Below, in pieces: positions 42,587-50,870 of a DNA stretch of 64,000 nt. The notes under the pieces are model-generated. The model saw nothing but the letters and a program-made list of their open reading frames with translations, did not search any database and was not told the origin of the DNA. Each line of letters begins with the position of its first letter. The first letter of the stretch is position 1. The position numbers and the translations under genes were made by a program. The DNA comes from Bacteroidales bacterium (lineage in GTDB: Bacteria > Bacteroidota > Bacteroidia > Bacteroidales > UBA932): NCBI GenBank assembly GCA_017482565.1, contig JAFUMO010000055.1:62001-126000 (forward strand), written 5' to 3'.

Positions 42587-44668
42587 ATGAAAAAACTAAG
42601 TTTGTTTTTGGCTCTCGCCATTTTATTCGGTTCTATGCCTGCAAAGGCTGACGAGGGCATGTGGTTGCTTCCATTGTTGGAGAAACTTAACATCAAGAAG
42701 ATGCAGGAGATGGGGTGCAAGCTCTCTGCAGAGGATATTTACAGCATCAACAATTCAAGCCTCAAGGATGCAATCGTGCATTTTGGCGGCGGCTGTACAG
42801 GTGAGATTGTTTCAGACAAGGGTCTCCTTTTCACCAACCACCACTGCGGTTATGGTGCAATCCAGAAGCTGAGCTCTGTTGAGCATGACTACCTCAAGGA
42901 CGGTTATTGGGCAAAGAACCTCTCTGAGGAGCTCCCTGCACAGGGGCTTTCAGTTACATTCATTGACAAGTTCGTGGATGTTACCGAGCGTTTGAACAAG
43001 GCTGTTGCAAAGGCAAAGGATGAGGATGACTACAAGAAGCGCTGGGACAAGGAGGTTGAGAAGATTAAGGCTGAGGCTACCAAGGCTGATCCTACCCTCA
43101 ACGCACGCGTTACAAGCTTCTATAACGACAACATGTATCTGCTCATTACCAGCAGGACATTCAAGGATATCCGCTTTGTAGGCGCTCCCCCTTCATCAAT
43201 AGGCAAGTTCGGCGCTGATACAGACAACTGGATGTGGCCAAGACATACCGGCGACTTCTCTGTTTTCAGGGTTTATGCAGACAAGAACAACAACCCTGCA
43301 GAGTATTCAGAGGACAACGTTCCTTACACTCCAAAACAGTCTCTGAAGATTTCTTTGAAGGGCGTTAAGGAGAATGACTACGCCATGATAATCGGCTTCC
43401 CTGGCCGCACCACCCGCTTCATGAGCAGCGAAGAGGCAAAGGAGACTCAGAACATCAACAATGCAATCAGCATTTATGTCCGCGGTGAGAAACAGAAGAT
43501 CTGGATGGCCGATATGGAGGCTGACCCTAAAGTGAGGATCCAGTACTCAAGCAAATATTCAGGCTCATCCAACGGCTGGAAGAAATGGATTGGAATGAAC
43601 GAGACTTTCGGCAAGCTGAACGTGGTTGAGCGCAGGGCTGCCGAGGAGAAGGCTTTCAACGAGTGGGTTGCAGCTGACCCTAAGCGTGCTGAGAAATACG
43701 GCAATCCTGTTGAGGCAATCAACAATGCGGTTAAGGAGAGGGCTGAGTATGCATACGTTTACAGGTACATCAGCGAGTCAATCTCAAACATTGAGCTTGT
43801 AAGGGCTCCGCTTATGGCCAAGAGAGGCGGTATGGCTGCCTTCTTCAAGGACTACTCCGTCTCTACAGACCGCAAGCTTGCAAAGAAGATGATTGCAATC
43901 TACAGGGAGAAGGTTGACCCTAAATACCACCCTGCATTCTTTGCAACAATTGACAAGGATTTTGGCGGAAGCATTGATGCATTCGTTGACAACATGTTTG
44001 ACACTTCAGTATATGCAAGCCCTGAGAAATACAACGCTGCAGTTGCTGCCGGCACTGATTTGAGCAATGACCCTGCAGAGATTGTAAGGGCAGACATGCA
44101 CATCATCTCAAACAAGGTGATGCCTAAGCTCCTTGCAAGCTCAGAGATAATCAACAAGGCCAAGAAGGCATACGTTGCAGGTAACCTTGAGATGATGGGT
44201 GACAATGCAGCTTATCCTGATGCAAACTCAACAATGCGCCTTACATACAGCAAGGTTCTCCCTTATTCACCTAAGGATGCCGTAATCTATGATTACGTTA
44301 CAACCCTTGATGGTGTTATGGAGAAAGAGGATCCTGACAACTGGGAGTTTGTGGTTCCTGAGAAACTGAAGACCCTCTGGAAAAACCAGGACTTCGGCGA
44401 GTACGGCCTTGAGAACGGCAAGATGCCTGTATGTTTCCTCTGCAACGGTGACATCACCGGAGGCAACTCAGGTTCACCTGTCCTCAATGACAAGGGTGAG
44501 CTCATAGGCCTTGCATTTGACGGCAACTGGGAGGCAATGAGCGGTGACGTTATCTTTGAGCCGAGCCTCCAGCGCTGTATCAATGTGGATGTACGCTATG
44601 TGCTGTTCATCATTGACAAGTATGGCGATGCAGGTTATCTGCTGGAAGAGATGGATATAGTTAGATAA
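42587..44668 (+). CDS. S46 family dipeptidyl-peptidase, DPP7-like
   Basis: 693 aa from ATG 42587. Signal peptide [21 protein letters not shown], mature N-terminus [14 protein letters not shown] as in DPP7/DPP11. Catalytic histidine in TNHHCGYG (residues 85/86) and catalytic Ser628 in [11 protein letters not shown]. The residue 18 positions after the serine, which is Arg in DPP11 (acidic P1) and Gly in DPP7 (hydrophobic P1), is Gly here ([10 protein letters not shown]), so hydrophobic P1 specificity is expected. Periplasmic; works with other DPPs to feed peptides. Own promoter. Confidence 0.92.
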   Translation: MKKLSLFLALAILFGSMPAKADEGMWLLPLLEKLNIKKMQEMGCKLSAEDIYSINNSSLKDAIVHFGGGCTGEIVSDKGLLFTNHHCGYGAIQKLSSVEHDYLKDGYWAKNLSEELPAQGLSVTFIDKFVDVTERLNKAVAKAKDEDDYKKRWDKEVEKIKAEATKADPTLNARVTSFYNDNMYLLITSRTFKDIRFVGAPPSSIGKFGADTDNWMWPRHTGDFSVFRVYADKNNNPAEYSEDNVPYTPKQSLKISLKGVKENDYAMIIGFPGRTTRFMSSEEAKETQNINNAISIYVRGEKQKIWMADMEADPKVRIQYSSKYSGSSNGWKKWIGMNETFGKLNVVERRAAEEKAFNEWVAADPKRAEKYGNPVEAINNAVKERAEYAYVYRYISESISNIELVRAPLMAKRGGMAAFFKDYSVSTDRKLAKKMIAIYREKVDPKYHPAFFATIDKDFGGSIDAFVDNMFDTSVYASPEKYNAAVAAGTDLSNDPAEIVRADMHIISNKVMPKLLASSEIINKAKKAYVAGNLEMMGDNAAYPDANSTMRLTYSKVLPYSPKDAVIYDYVTTLDGVMEKEDPDNWEFVVPEKLKTLWKNQDFGEYGLENGKMPVCFLCNGDITGGNSGSPVLNDKGELIGLAFDGNWEAMSGDVIFEPSLQRCINVDVRYVLFIIDKYGDAGYLLEEMDIVR

Positions 44669-44673
44669 TTGAA

Positions 44674-45840
44674 ATGACAACTGAAAAGATTCTTGAAAAG
44701 CTGGGTGGAGTGATCCACCCTGCTTTTGATAAAAGCATTATTGATTTGGGGCTTGTAGAGGACATTAAGGTTGAGCCCCTCAAGGATGCTGTCGGGAATG
44801 AGATTCCCTGCAGCTATAAGGTGAAGTTCAAGCTTGTATTCAAGAGCCCCGATGCCCTTGCAGGTTCTTTGAAAAAGGCCTGTGAGGAGGCTATCTGCTC
44901 TGAGTGGCCCGGGACCAAGGTGAGCATCATTGAGATGGTGCGCGAGGGGGCTGCCCCAAAGAAGGCGAAGAAGCTGGAATTAGGTCAGGAGCAGCTTGAA
45001 ACCGTAGGGAAGATAATTGCCATAGCATCTGGTAAAGGCGGCGTGGGCAAATCTACAGTTTCCGTGAACCTGGCAATCACCCTTGCCAAGATGGGATACA
45101 AGGTGGGACTTGCAGATGCTGATGTGTATGGCCCTTCAATCCCCAAGATGACCGGTACTGAGGGGGAGGTTCCCGACGTGGAGTTCATCTATGAGGACGG
45201 CTACACAGACCACGGCGAGGCTGCCATTGAGGACCAGGATGCTGCCGGCAACCCTATGGGGAGGAACCCTCACGGCAAGACCGTAGGGGAACTTATCATC
45301 CCTGTGGAGAAATTCGGCGTGAAATGGATGTCAATAGGGTATTTTGCAAAACCTGAACAGGCCCTCATATGGAGGGGAGCCATGGCCTGCAATGCCTTGA
45401 AGCAGATGACCCTGCAGGTGAAGTGGGGCGAGCTGGATTTCCTATTGCTTGACCTCCCTCCGGGAACAGGAGACATCCATATAAGCATGGTGCATGACAT
45501 TCCGCTCAATGGTGCAATCATTGTTACCACACCTCAGGCGGTTGCCCTTGCAGATGTGGAGAAGGGTATCAACATGTTCCGCAACAAGGACATCAACAAG
45601 CCTATCTTTGGTTTGGTGGAGAACATGGCGTGGTTCACCCCTGCCGAGCTGCCTGAAAACAAATATTACATCTTTGGAAAGGATGGCGGCAAACAGATGG
45701 CTGAAAAATACAATGTCTCTCTTCTTGGACAGATTCCTATTGTCCAGGGCATCCGGGAGTGCGGGGACGAGGGCATCCCTGCCGCAGTGAGTGCAGGACC
45801 AATCTTTGATGCGTTTGTGGAGATAGCAAAAGCACTGTAA
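44674..45840 (+). CDS. Mrp/ApbC-type iron-sulfur cluster carrier ATPase
   Basis: 388 aa. N-terminal DUF59/MIP18 domain (about 1-95), then a deviant Walker [49 protein letters not shown] and GLVENMAWF. Unlike many Mrp proteins the CxxC near the C-terminal end of the ATPase domain is not evident ([21 protein letters not shown]). Starts 5 bp after the S46 peptidase stop. Confidence 0.92.
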   Translation: MTTEKILEKLGGVIHPAFDKSIIDLGLVEDIKVEPLKDAVGNEIPCSYKVKFKLVFKSPDALAGSLKKACEEAICSEWPGTKVSIIEMVREGAAPKKAKKLELGQEQLETVGKIIAIASGKGGVGKSTVSVNLAITLAKMGYKVGLADADVYGPSIPKMTGTEGEVPDVEFIYEDGYTDHGEAAIEDQDAAGNPMGRNPHGKTVGELIIPVEKFGVKWMSIGYFAKPEQALIWRGAMACNALKQMTLQVKWGELDFLLLDLPPGTGDIHISMVHDIPLNGAIIVTTPQAVALADVEKGINMFRNKDINKPIFGLVENMAWFTPAELPENKYYIFGKDGGKQMAEKYNVSLLGQIPIVQGIRECGDEGIPAAVSAGPIFDAFVEIAKAL

Positions 45841-45864
45841 TTGGGCAGGATTCCAATTAATGAC

Positions 45865-45910
45865 ATGTAAAGAGTCTGATTCCTAAATTCAGGAATCAGA
45901 CTCTTTACAT
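45865..45910. terminator. Long perfect hairpin at the edge of the AT-rich insertion
   Basis: ATGTAAAGAGTCTGATTCCT pairs with its exact complement 45891-45910 (20 bp, 6-nt loop). It sits 24 bp after the mrp stop and 2 bp before the end of the convergent secreted-protein gene, so it may end both transcripts; T tracts are short (CTCTTT). Confidence 0.6.
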
Positions 45911-45912
45911 TC

Positions 45913-46530
45913 TTATAAATCGCTTATCCTCACTCTTACACTTATCCCTATTACGTAATCTACCAATTCTTTAGTCTTCTCCGGAATTTTAAATATTACT
46001 CTCCCCTCCTCTTTCAGTGCCTGCTCCAACGCAAACATCTTATCGGGGTTAATAGTGTTAAATACTGTAATATTAGGGAAATGAATCTCCAGTTCCAATA
46101 GCTCTCCAGCGCTTGATACAACAGAATAGATGGTAAAGGAAATCTGATCTACGGGGATTGTTTTTTTCCTCTCATCATCGTCATAGTATACTACACCTCC
46201 AGATATACCTTGCTTCATTTGCTCTATCTCTTGAATTGTAAAAACACTTCTAAATGCATCATAAAAAACCTTCATATTATCCGGCTCAACACCAGGCTTT
46301 ACACTTCCTGGATACACATTAGGAGACCCATTTTTATAAGTCCATTTTTTTATATCAAATAGCCTATTCTGAGTATTTTTTAAAAGGACTCTCTTTTGAG
46401 CAATATCCACAACCTCATATTCATAAAAATCAGTCTTTATGACTGTTTTCCCTCTATAATAATTAACCTCTTGAGCGCTAATAGTCAATGAATACACTAA
46501 TAGCATTACTGTCAAAATAATATATTTCAT
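45913..46530 (-). CDS. Secreted protein of unknown function
   Basis: 205 aa. Signal peptide MKYIILTVMLLVYSLTISAQ. The rest is beta-rich with no motif I recognise: NYYRGKTVIKTDFYEYEVVD, QNRLFDIKKWTYKNGSPNVY, ITVFNTINPDKMFALEQALK. Similar small secreted proteins beginning NYY occur in Bacteroidales accessory loci. AT-rich like its neighbours to 49.8 kb and unlike mrp. Confidence 0.7.
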   Translation of the reverse strand: MKYIILTVMLLVYSLTISAQEVNYYRGKTVIKTDFYEYEVVDIAQKRVLLKNTQNRLFDIKKWTYKNGSPNVYPGSVKPGVEPDNMKVFYDAFRSVFTIQEIEQMKQGISGGVVYYDDDERKKTIPVDQISFTIYSVVSSAGELLELEIHFPNITVFNTINPDKMFALEQALKEEGRVIFKIPEKTKELVDYVIGISVRVRISDL

Positions 46531-46580
46531 AAAACATTTAATTTATCGCTGATAAAAATCGTACTCTGTAAACGCAATCT

Positions 46581-46613
46581 GTTGCTGAGTGTCAGATAAA
46601 TTTCGTACTTTTG
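46581..46613 (+). promoter_or_regulatory. Promoter of the candidate small RNA
   Basis: GTTG at 46581-46584, 21 nt, TACTTTTG at 46606-46613. The predicted start, about 46617-46620, coincides with the first hairpin. No gene lies downstream on this strand for several kilobases. Confidence 0.6.
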
Positions 46614-46615
46614 CC

Positions 46616-46806
46616 ATGAGTTATTTTTGCTCATTTCCTCCGAATTTCACTTTTCCACGGTGTTCGGAGGAATTCTTATTTCCTCTTGCTAAGATACAAA
46701 ATATTTATCACATTGACAATCAATTGATTATATTTTTAAGCCTATTTCACGACTGGCCCTAGTATATCGGGAGGCTGGACTTTTTTCTTGTCAGCCTCCC
46801 ATTTTG
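46616..46806 (+). ncRNA. Candidate structured small RNA
   Basis: The 336-bp space between the two minus-strand genes holds a promoter, then ATGAG/CTCAT (46616-46634), then a perfect 10-bp stem TTCCTCCGAA/TTCGGAGGAA (46635-46672) with an 18-nt loop, an AT-rich stretch, and a terminator-like hairpin ending at 46800. The length of about 190 nt and the short hairpins at the 5' end would suit a regulatory RNA; a 6S-type RNA is one possibility I cannot confirm. A 47-codon frame (from ATG 46616) covers the same region but has no protein-like features. The remaining 46807-46866 shows nothing. Confidence 0.4.
46769..46805 (+). terminator. Terminator-like hairpin of the candidate small RNA
   Basis: GGGAGGCTG pairs with CAGCCTCCC (9 bp, extended by two pairs across a bulge), followed by ATTTTG. 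Confidence 0.6.
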
Positions 46807-46866
46807 TATTTAAACCGCTTCTAATCCCCCTTTCTTTATCATTAGCTATGAATAATACAGAAATAG

Positions 46867-47160
46867 CTAAAAGAGAGCCTGATACATAATGAATGTAATG
46901 ACACTATTATTATGAGTTACCCTTAAAGTATTATCACCCAATTTTACTACAACAGTTTTAAGGTTAGGCCCTCTATCCTCTTCAATAAAGAATTTTCCAA
47001 AACCGTTTGCAATCATATCTCGAAAATTCTTGATATTATCACCTACTCGTATTGTTCCATAGAATAAATAATCAGAAGAATCTGTATAAAACTCTTGAAC
47101 GACTCCATCTGTAAATTTCATATATAATTTTGTATCACCGTTACTATGGTAATACTTTTG
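46867..47160 (-). pseudogene. N-terminally truncated copy of the small secreted partner protein
   Basis: The C-terminal half (KLYMKFTDGVVQEFYTDSSD ... DNTLRVTHNNSVITF) is clearly a relative of the intact gene at 47431. The match begins at a KYYHSNG segment before the first ATG (47121) and is preceded by an in-frame TAA; slightly upstream, IYEIYN in another frame continues the likeness, so a frameshift is also possible. No signal peptide remains. Third member of an array of related C-terminal pieces. Confidence 0.7.
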
Positions 47161-47190
47161 TTATAGATTTCATATATTCCACTTTCATTT

Positions 47191-47385
47191 CTATATTGAT
47201 GCCATATAGTGAATGGAGATAATGATATCATTCTTATACAACACATAAAAATCATCATCTCCAAGTTTAATATGAAACATCTTACTTGTATCATCTAAAA
47301 CTTCTTCCATATAAACACGACCAAATCCAAGCGTTGTCAATTCTACAAACTGCTCTACCGAGAGCTGCTCCGGACGGAGCTCCAT
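47191..47385 (-). pseudogene. Chimera of the RsmA tail and the small secreted partner protein
   Basis: 64-codon frame. Residues 1-17 (MELRPEQLSVEQFVELT) are identical to the C-terminus of RsmA encoded at 49888; residues 20-64 (FGRVYMEEVLDDTSKMFHIK and on) align with the C-terminal 45 residues of the protein at 47431 (FGRFRIEEDKGSVLKTLEIK). It lacks export signals and is probably not functional. Confidence 0.7.
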
Positions 47386-47397
47386 CAGGCGGGCGAG
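47328..47397. repeat. Direct repeat copy A: duplicated 3' end of rsmA
   Basis: 70 nt matching the genuine rsmA end (49899-49968) at 66 positions, with a continuous identical run of 52 nt (47342-47393). Weaker likeness continues to about 47418, so about 90 nt of rsmA were duplicated. Confidence 0.9.
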
Positions 47398-47430
47398 TGG
47401 TGCAGGAGTACTCTAGGGAGTTAAGCTCTT

Positions 47431-47940
47431 CTAAAAAATTGTAACAAATTTTATAAATATTATAACATCATTCTGATGAGTTACCCTAAGAGTTTCGTCG
47501 CCTAATTTAATCTCTAATGTCTTTAAAACAGAGCCTTTATCTTCCTCGATCCTAAATCTGCCAAAACCATTGACGAGCATCTCTCTAACTTTCTGAATAT
47601 TATCTCCTACTTTAAAAGTTCCATAGAATAAATAATCAGAAGAATCAGTGTAAAATTCTTGTACTATTCCATCTGTAAACATCATATATAGCTCTTTATT
47701 ATTGGAAACATACTTGTAAAATTCATCGGTCCCAACAAATTGTTCATCCGGATATTCATGAATTTCATATTGCGTAGGCTCTCCTAATGCTGCTATCACA
47801 TCTGTTTTGGTTACAGGAGTTTTAGATAAATCCAAATTGTTAATCGCATTTGGATATCCAGATAAATATTGTCCACTACAAACAATCGATGCTATAGGGA
47901 ATATTAATAAAGTTATAATAAGTGATCTAAATGTTTTCAT
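47431..47940 (-). CDS. Small secreted protein, possible immunity partner of the M23 lipoprotein
   Basis: 169 aa. Signal peptide with a Cys at position 21 (IASIVCSG). Two halves show an SmpA/BLIP-like rhythm: TPVTKTDVIAALGEPTQYEI then FKVGDNIQKVREMLVNGFGR, each followed by beta strands (ELYMMFTDGIVQEFYT; DETLRVTHQNDVIIFIKF). That fold serves in outer-membrane assembly lipoproteins and in enzyme inhibitors such as BLIP. The gene starts 13 bp after the M23 lipoprotein stop, so both are co-transcribed, and it has two degraded relatives downstream. An inhibitor or immunity role is an inference from this context. Confidence 0.65.
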   Translation of the reverse strand: MKTFRSLIITLLIFPIASIVCSGQYLSGYPNAINNLDLSKTPVTKTDVIAALGEPTQYEIHEYPDEQFVGTDEFYKYVSNNKELYMMFTDGIVQEFYTDSSDYLFYGTFKVGDNIQKVREMLVNGFGRFRIEEDKGSVLKTLEIKLGDETLRVTHQNDVIIFIKFVTIF

Positions 47941-47953
47941 ATTAATGAGTCGT

Positions 47954-49720
47954 TTATTTGTTAATACAATTGAGTAACGTTATATTTACATCAGTAGTTG
48001 TAATGATTGCATTAAGATATTCTATTGGGTTTGTAGCTACATTATTCTTAGATAAGTTAAGATGTAAATGTGGTACACTTTTACTAGCGTTGCCAGTATA
48101 ACCAGCATAACCAATCACCTCTCCCTGATAGACCTTATCCCCAGCTTTAAATTGCACACCTGTTCTTGGGTTAATGGCAATAGGTCCATTATCTACACCG
48201 TGACCTTGCAAATGCCAATATCCTATTCTAATATTATCTCCACCAATTACACTATTAACATAAATTCTATTTCCAGCGCCATTTTTATCTCCACTATATC
48301 CTTCAGGATAGACCCAAGTAGAATCGCCACTTGCATCTAGACCACCAAACACTTTATTTTCCTGGCTAGACACAACTCTCTCAACAGACCCTGTAAACAT
48401 TGAAAAAATTGGTGTACCTAAAGGTGTGAAGAGATCTATACCATTGTGAACACGAATATTTCCATCCGTTCCTACTCTTGTGGGTCCATAAGTTGCTGCA
48501 GCTATCATGCTACCTTTTGGCGGAGCCAATTTCATTACTCTTAAAGGATTTGATTTGTTATTGATTGCATCAATACATAAATCAATTATTCTGAAATTAG
48601 CTTCAGCAGAAACATCTTTCTCTACTTGAAATGAAAAACTGCTCGGTTTTCCAGCAAAATCACCACTCCAATTATAAAACTGATACTCCCATACTGGTGA
48701 TGCAACAATTGATGCAGATGAACCCGCAGCATACACCCCTCCACCTGTAACAGTACCAAATCCATCGCTTAGCATACTTACCGTAGCAGATACAGTATAT
48801 GTTTGGCCTGAGTTATAATTTTCCCCAGATGAACTTCCTCCGCCACCGCCTCCACCACCATTCTGGTCCTTATATAAGTCAGATCCAGTTGGACCACCAC
48901 CTCCACTTTCCTCTTCTTCCATTGATGGACCATCTTTTGGGCCTGTGGGTGTTGTTGGAGTAACTATTATCGGATTCAATTCACCTCCATCAAGGCTATT
49001 ATCATCGTCTCCATCTCCACCATCATCTGCTCCTCCGGCTTTAGTTTGCGGCGATGAGTATACTGCAAGATATATAACATCATTATTATCTTTTATTTCA
49101 TCAACGCTTAATATTTTCCCTTTAAGCAACCTTCCTTTTTGGAAATGTTCAACCCTTAGAAATTCACCATCTAAAGTAGAATAAATAATCACCCCGCTAT
49201 AATTGGCTTTTCTTAAGAATGTACAGTTATCGTTAATAAGGGTTCCACTATATAAAGGGAACATACTGGCTAAATACTCTATTTTCTCGTTGGTTGAAAA
49301 GTTTTCAACAATTATATAATATGATTTAACTTGAGTTAATGAATCCAGTGCATTCTGTCTGTTGACACTGTGAGTTACAGAGCAATGTATTTTTCCTCGT
49401 TTAAAGTCAATGGGAATCTGCCTTAATAAAACTTGTTCTTTCTCTAAATAAAGTTGGTCCTCATATTCCCATTTTAGTAATGAATCTACAATAAATTCGC
49501 CAGTAGCGCCGCCACTTTTGGTACTTTGCAACAAATTATAGTCAGAGATATACACAGGCAGATATGAAAAGATATCTACGTTCACTTTTCTTTCTGAGAG
49601 AATAGATTCTTGCTCCTCAATTATAAATTTTTCACATGAAACAACCGTTGCCAAGACAAAGCAACAAGTCAGTACTACAGAAAGTACTTTTAACGGATAA
49701 AGTTTTTTAAGGTATCTCAT
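47954..49720 (-). CDS. Lipoprotein with C-terminal M23 peptidoglycan endopeptidase domain
   Basis: 588 aa in four parts. (1) Lipoprotein signal, Cys29 (LATVVSC). (2) Residues 30-225, a beta-rich domain I do not recognise. (3) An acidic then Gly/Pro/Ser-rich linker (230-300), and an InlB-type repeat at about 305-377 (GFGTVTGGGVYAAGSSASIV ... YQFYNWSGDF). (4) M23 domain at about 400-570 with the complete zinc/catalytic set: H425 and D429 in HNGIDLF, H503 in YWHLQ, H551 and H553 in PHLHL. The enzyme should cleave peptide cross-links of peptidoglycan. Modular build, lipid anchor and a partner gene suggest a surface-displayed antibacterial effector; an ordinary envelope hydrolase is the alternative. 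Confidence 0.8.
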   Translation of the reverse strand: MRYLKKLYPLKVLSVVLTCCFVLATVVSCEKFIIEEQESILSERKVNVDIFSYLPVYISDYNLLQSTKSGGATGEFIVDSLLKWEYEDQLYLEKEQVLLRQIPIDFKRGKIHCSVTHSVNRQNALDSLTQVKSYYIIVENFSTNEKIEYLASMFPLYSGTLINDNCTFLRKANYSGVIIYSTLDGEFLRVEHFQKGRLLKGKILSVDEIKDNNDVIYLAVYSSPQTKAGGADDGGDGDDDNSLDGGELNPIIVTPTTPTGPKDGPSMEEEESGGGGPTGSDLYKDQNGGGGGGGGSSSGENYNSGQTYTVSATVSMLSDGFGTVTGGGVYAAGSSASIVASPVWEYQFYNWSGDFAGKPSSFSFQVEKDVSAEANFRIIDLCIDAINNKSNPLRVMKLAPPKGSMIAAATYGPTRVGTDGNIRVHNGIDLFTPLGTPIFSMFTGSVERVVSSQENKVFGGLDASGDSTWVYPEGYSGDKNGAGNRIYVNSVIGGDNIRIGYWHLQGHGVDNGPIAINPRTGVQFKAGDKVYQGEVIGYAGYTGNASKSVPHLHLNLSKNNVATNPIEYLNAIITTTDVNITLLNCINK

Positions 49721-49767
49721 ACGCTAAATGTTTAAAAAGTTAATAAATATTAGTGATGTGGTACCAT

Positions 49768-49784
49768 TCAGGCCTGTTGCCTGA
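49768..49784 (-). promoter_or_regulatory. Leader hairpin of the M23 lipoprotein mRNA
   Basis: CAGGC and GCCTG pair around a 5-nt loop in the roughly 90-nt leader. A perfect 10-nt palindrome, GAGTGCACTC (49803-49812), lies at the expected transcription start. Either may be regulatory. Confidence 0.4.
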
Positions 49785-49818
49785 TTTATAAAGAACTATT
49801 TTGAGTGCACTCTCAATA

Positions 49819-49850
49819 CAAATATAACAATTACATTCTAATAATTCAAA
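49819..49850 (-). promoter_or_regulatory. Promoter of the M23 lipoprotein operon
   Basis: On the minus strand TTTG (49850-49847), 20 nt, TATATTTG (49826-49819): a perfect match, located between rsmA and the lipoprotein. The module is thus expressed independently of rsmA. Confidence 0.75.
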
Positions 49851-49887
49851 CTAAAACATAATTTTTCAAAGTAACATACTGTGATGC

Positions 49888-50706
49888 CTAATTTTGTACA
49901 AGCTTTGTCAGCTCTACAAACTGCTCTACCGAGAGCTGCTCCGGACGGAGCTCCATCAGGCGGGTGAGGGCCTCAGGGGTGTTGTCGGGAGTAAAATTAC
50001 GGCCCAATTCTGCAAGGATGGGTTTTATTGAGTTGCGGATGGTTTTGCGGCGCTGGTTGAAGCAGGTCTTCACCACTTTCTTGAAAAGCACCTCATCACA
50101 TCCCAGTTCCGTGCGGCTGTTGCGCACAAGGCGGATTACTCCGCTCTTTACTTTTGGAGGCGGTATAAATACATGCTCCGAGACGGTGAACAAATATTCT
50201 ATGTTGTACCAGGCCTGCAACAGCACTGAAAGGATTCCATATGATTTGTTGCCCGGGCCGCTTGCAAGACGCTCTGCAACCTCTTTCTGAAGCATACATA
50301 CAACCTGCGGAATTGTCTCTTTATAATCCAATACCTTAAAGAAAATCTGTGATGAGATATTGTACGGGAAGTTGCCTATCACTGCAAAGTCACCGCTGAA
50401 GATCTTCTCAAGCGGCACCTGGAGGAAATCCCTCTGCTGCAGGGAATACAACATCTGCGGATAGGTCTTCTGCAGATACTCAATAGACTCGGTATCAATC
50501 TCACACACCTCCAGCTTTATCTGCGGATTCTGCAGCATATACTTGGTGAGCACTCCCGTTCCGGGGCCTATTTCAAGTACCTGAAGCTGCTGTGATGCCT
50601 CCTGCGGAAGGAGAAGCCCCTCCACTATCCTCTGCGCTATTGATTCATCTGCCAAAAAGTGTTGTCCCAACCCCTTTTTCGCCTTAACTCCGTATTGCTG
50701 TGCCAT
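49888..50706 (-). CDS. rsmA: 16S rRNA (adenine1518-N6/adenine1519-N6)-dimethyltransferase
   Basis: 272 aa. KKGLGQHFLADESIAQRI, SAM site LEIGPGTGVLTKYML and catalytic NFPYNISSQIFF are intact; the C-terminal helical domain (CFNQRRKTIRNSIK) is complete. A TACCTTTG box ends 5 nt before the ATG (50719-50712), so the mRNA would be nearly leaderless. Its last 70-90 nt are duplicated at 47.3 kb. Confidence 0.96.
   Translation of the reverse strand: MAQQYGVKAKKGLGQHFLADESIAQRIVEGLLLPQEASQQLQVLEIGPGTGVLTKYMLQNPQIKLEVCEIDTESIEYLQKTYPQMLYSLQQRDFLQVPLEKIFSGDFAVIGNFPYNISSQIFFKVLDYKETIPQVVCMLQKEVAERLASGPGNKSYGILSVLLQAWYNIEYLFTVSEHVFIPPPKVKSGVIRLVRNSRTELGCDEVLFKKVVKTCFNQRRKTIRNSIKPILAELGRNFTPDNTPEALTRLMELRPEQLSVEQFVELTKLVQN
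49899..49968. repeat. Direct repeat copy B: genuine 3' end of rsmA
   Basis: Pairs with copy A at 47328-47397 in the same orientation. The two copies bracket about 2.5 kb containing the M23 lipoprotein and its partner gene. Confidence 0.9.
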
Positions 50707-50730
50707 AAGTACAAAGGTATGAAAAAAACC

Positions 50731-50774
50731 GGAAGTCGAGTATCGACTTACATTGTAGTCGTGTACCGACTTCC
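50731..50774. repeat. Inverted repeat between rsmA and aspS
   Basis: GGAAGTCG (50731-50738) and CGACTTCC (50767-50774) bracket a 28-nt spacer that itself contains two further GTCG/CGAC steps (AGTCGAGTATCGACT). Runs of seven A flank both sides. It lies upstream of both divergent genes; role unknown, possibly regulatory. Confidence 0.5.
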
Positions 50775-50870
50775 AAAAAAATTACACCTTTTATACGATT
50801 TTTATTATTTTTGTTGGTTAGTCTGCTTGTGGGCAGAACAGAGGAGAAAAATATTAAAAATTCAACATAT

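Noticed and set aside
46616-46759. 47-codon frame inside the candidate small RNA
   Set aside because: The start coincides with the expected RNA 5' end, the frame overlaps strong stems, and the protein has no domain or signal features. Kept as a possible test of the RNA call.
47328-49968. Integrative element with attachment sites at rsmA
   Set aside because: The repeat could be att-like, but no recombinase or mobility gene lies between the copies. Recombination between homologous ends explains the data with fewer assumptions.
50723-50774. Attenuator-type terminator in the rsmA leader
   Set aside because: On the minus strand the inverted repeat is followed by a T run, but the rsmA -7 box lies after it, so the hairpin would be upstream of the transcript.
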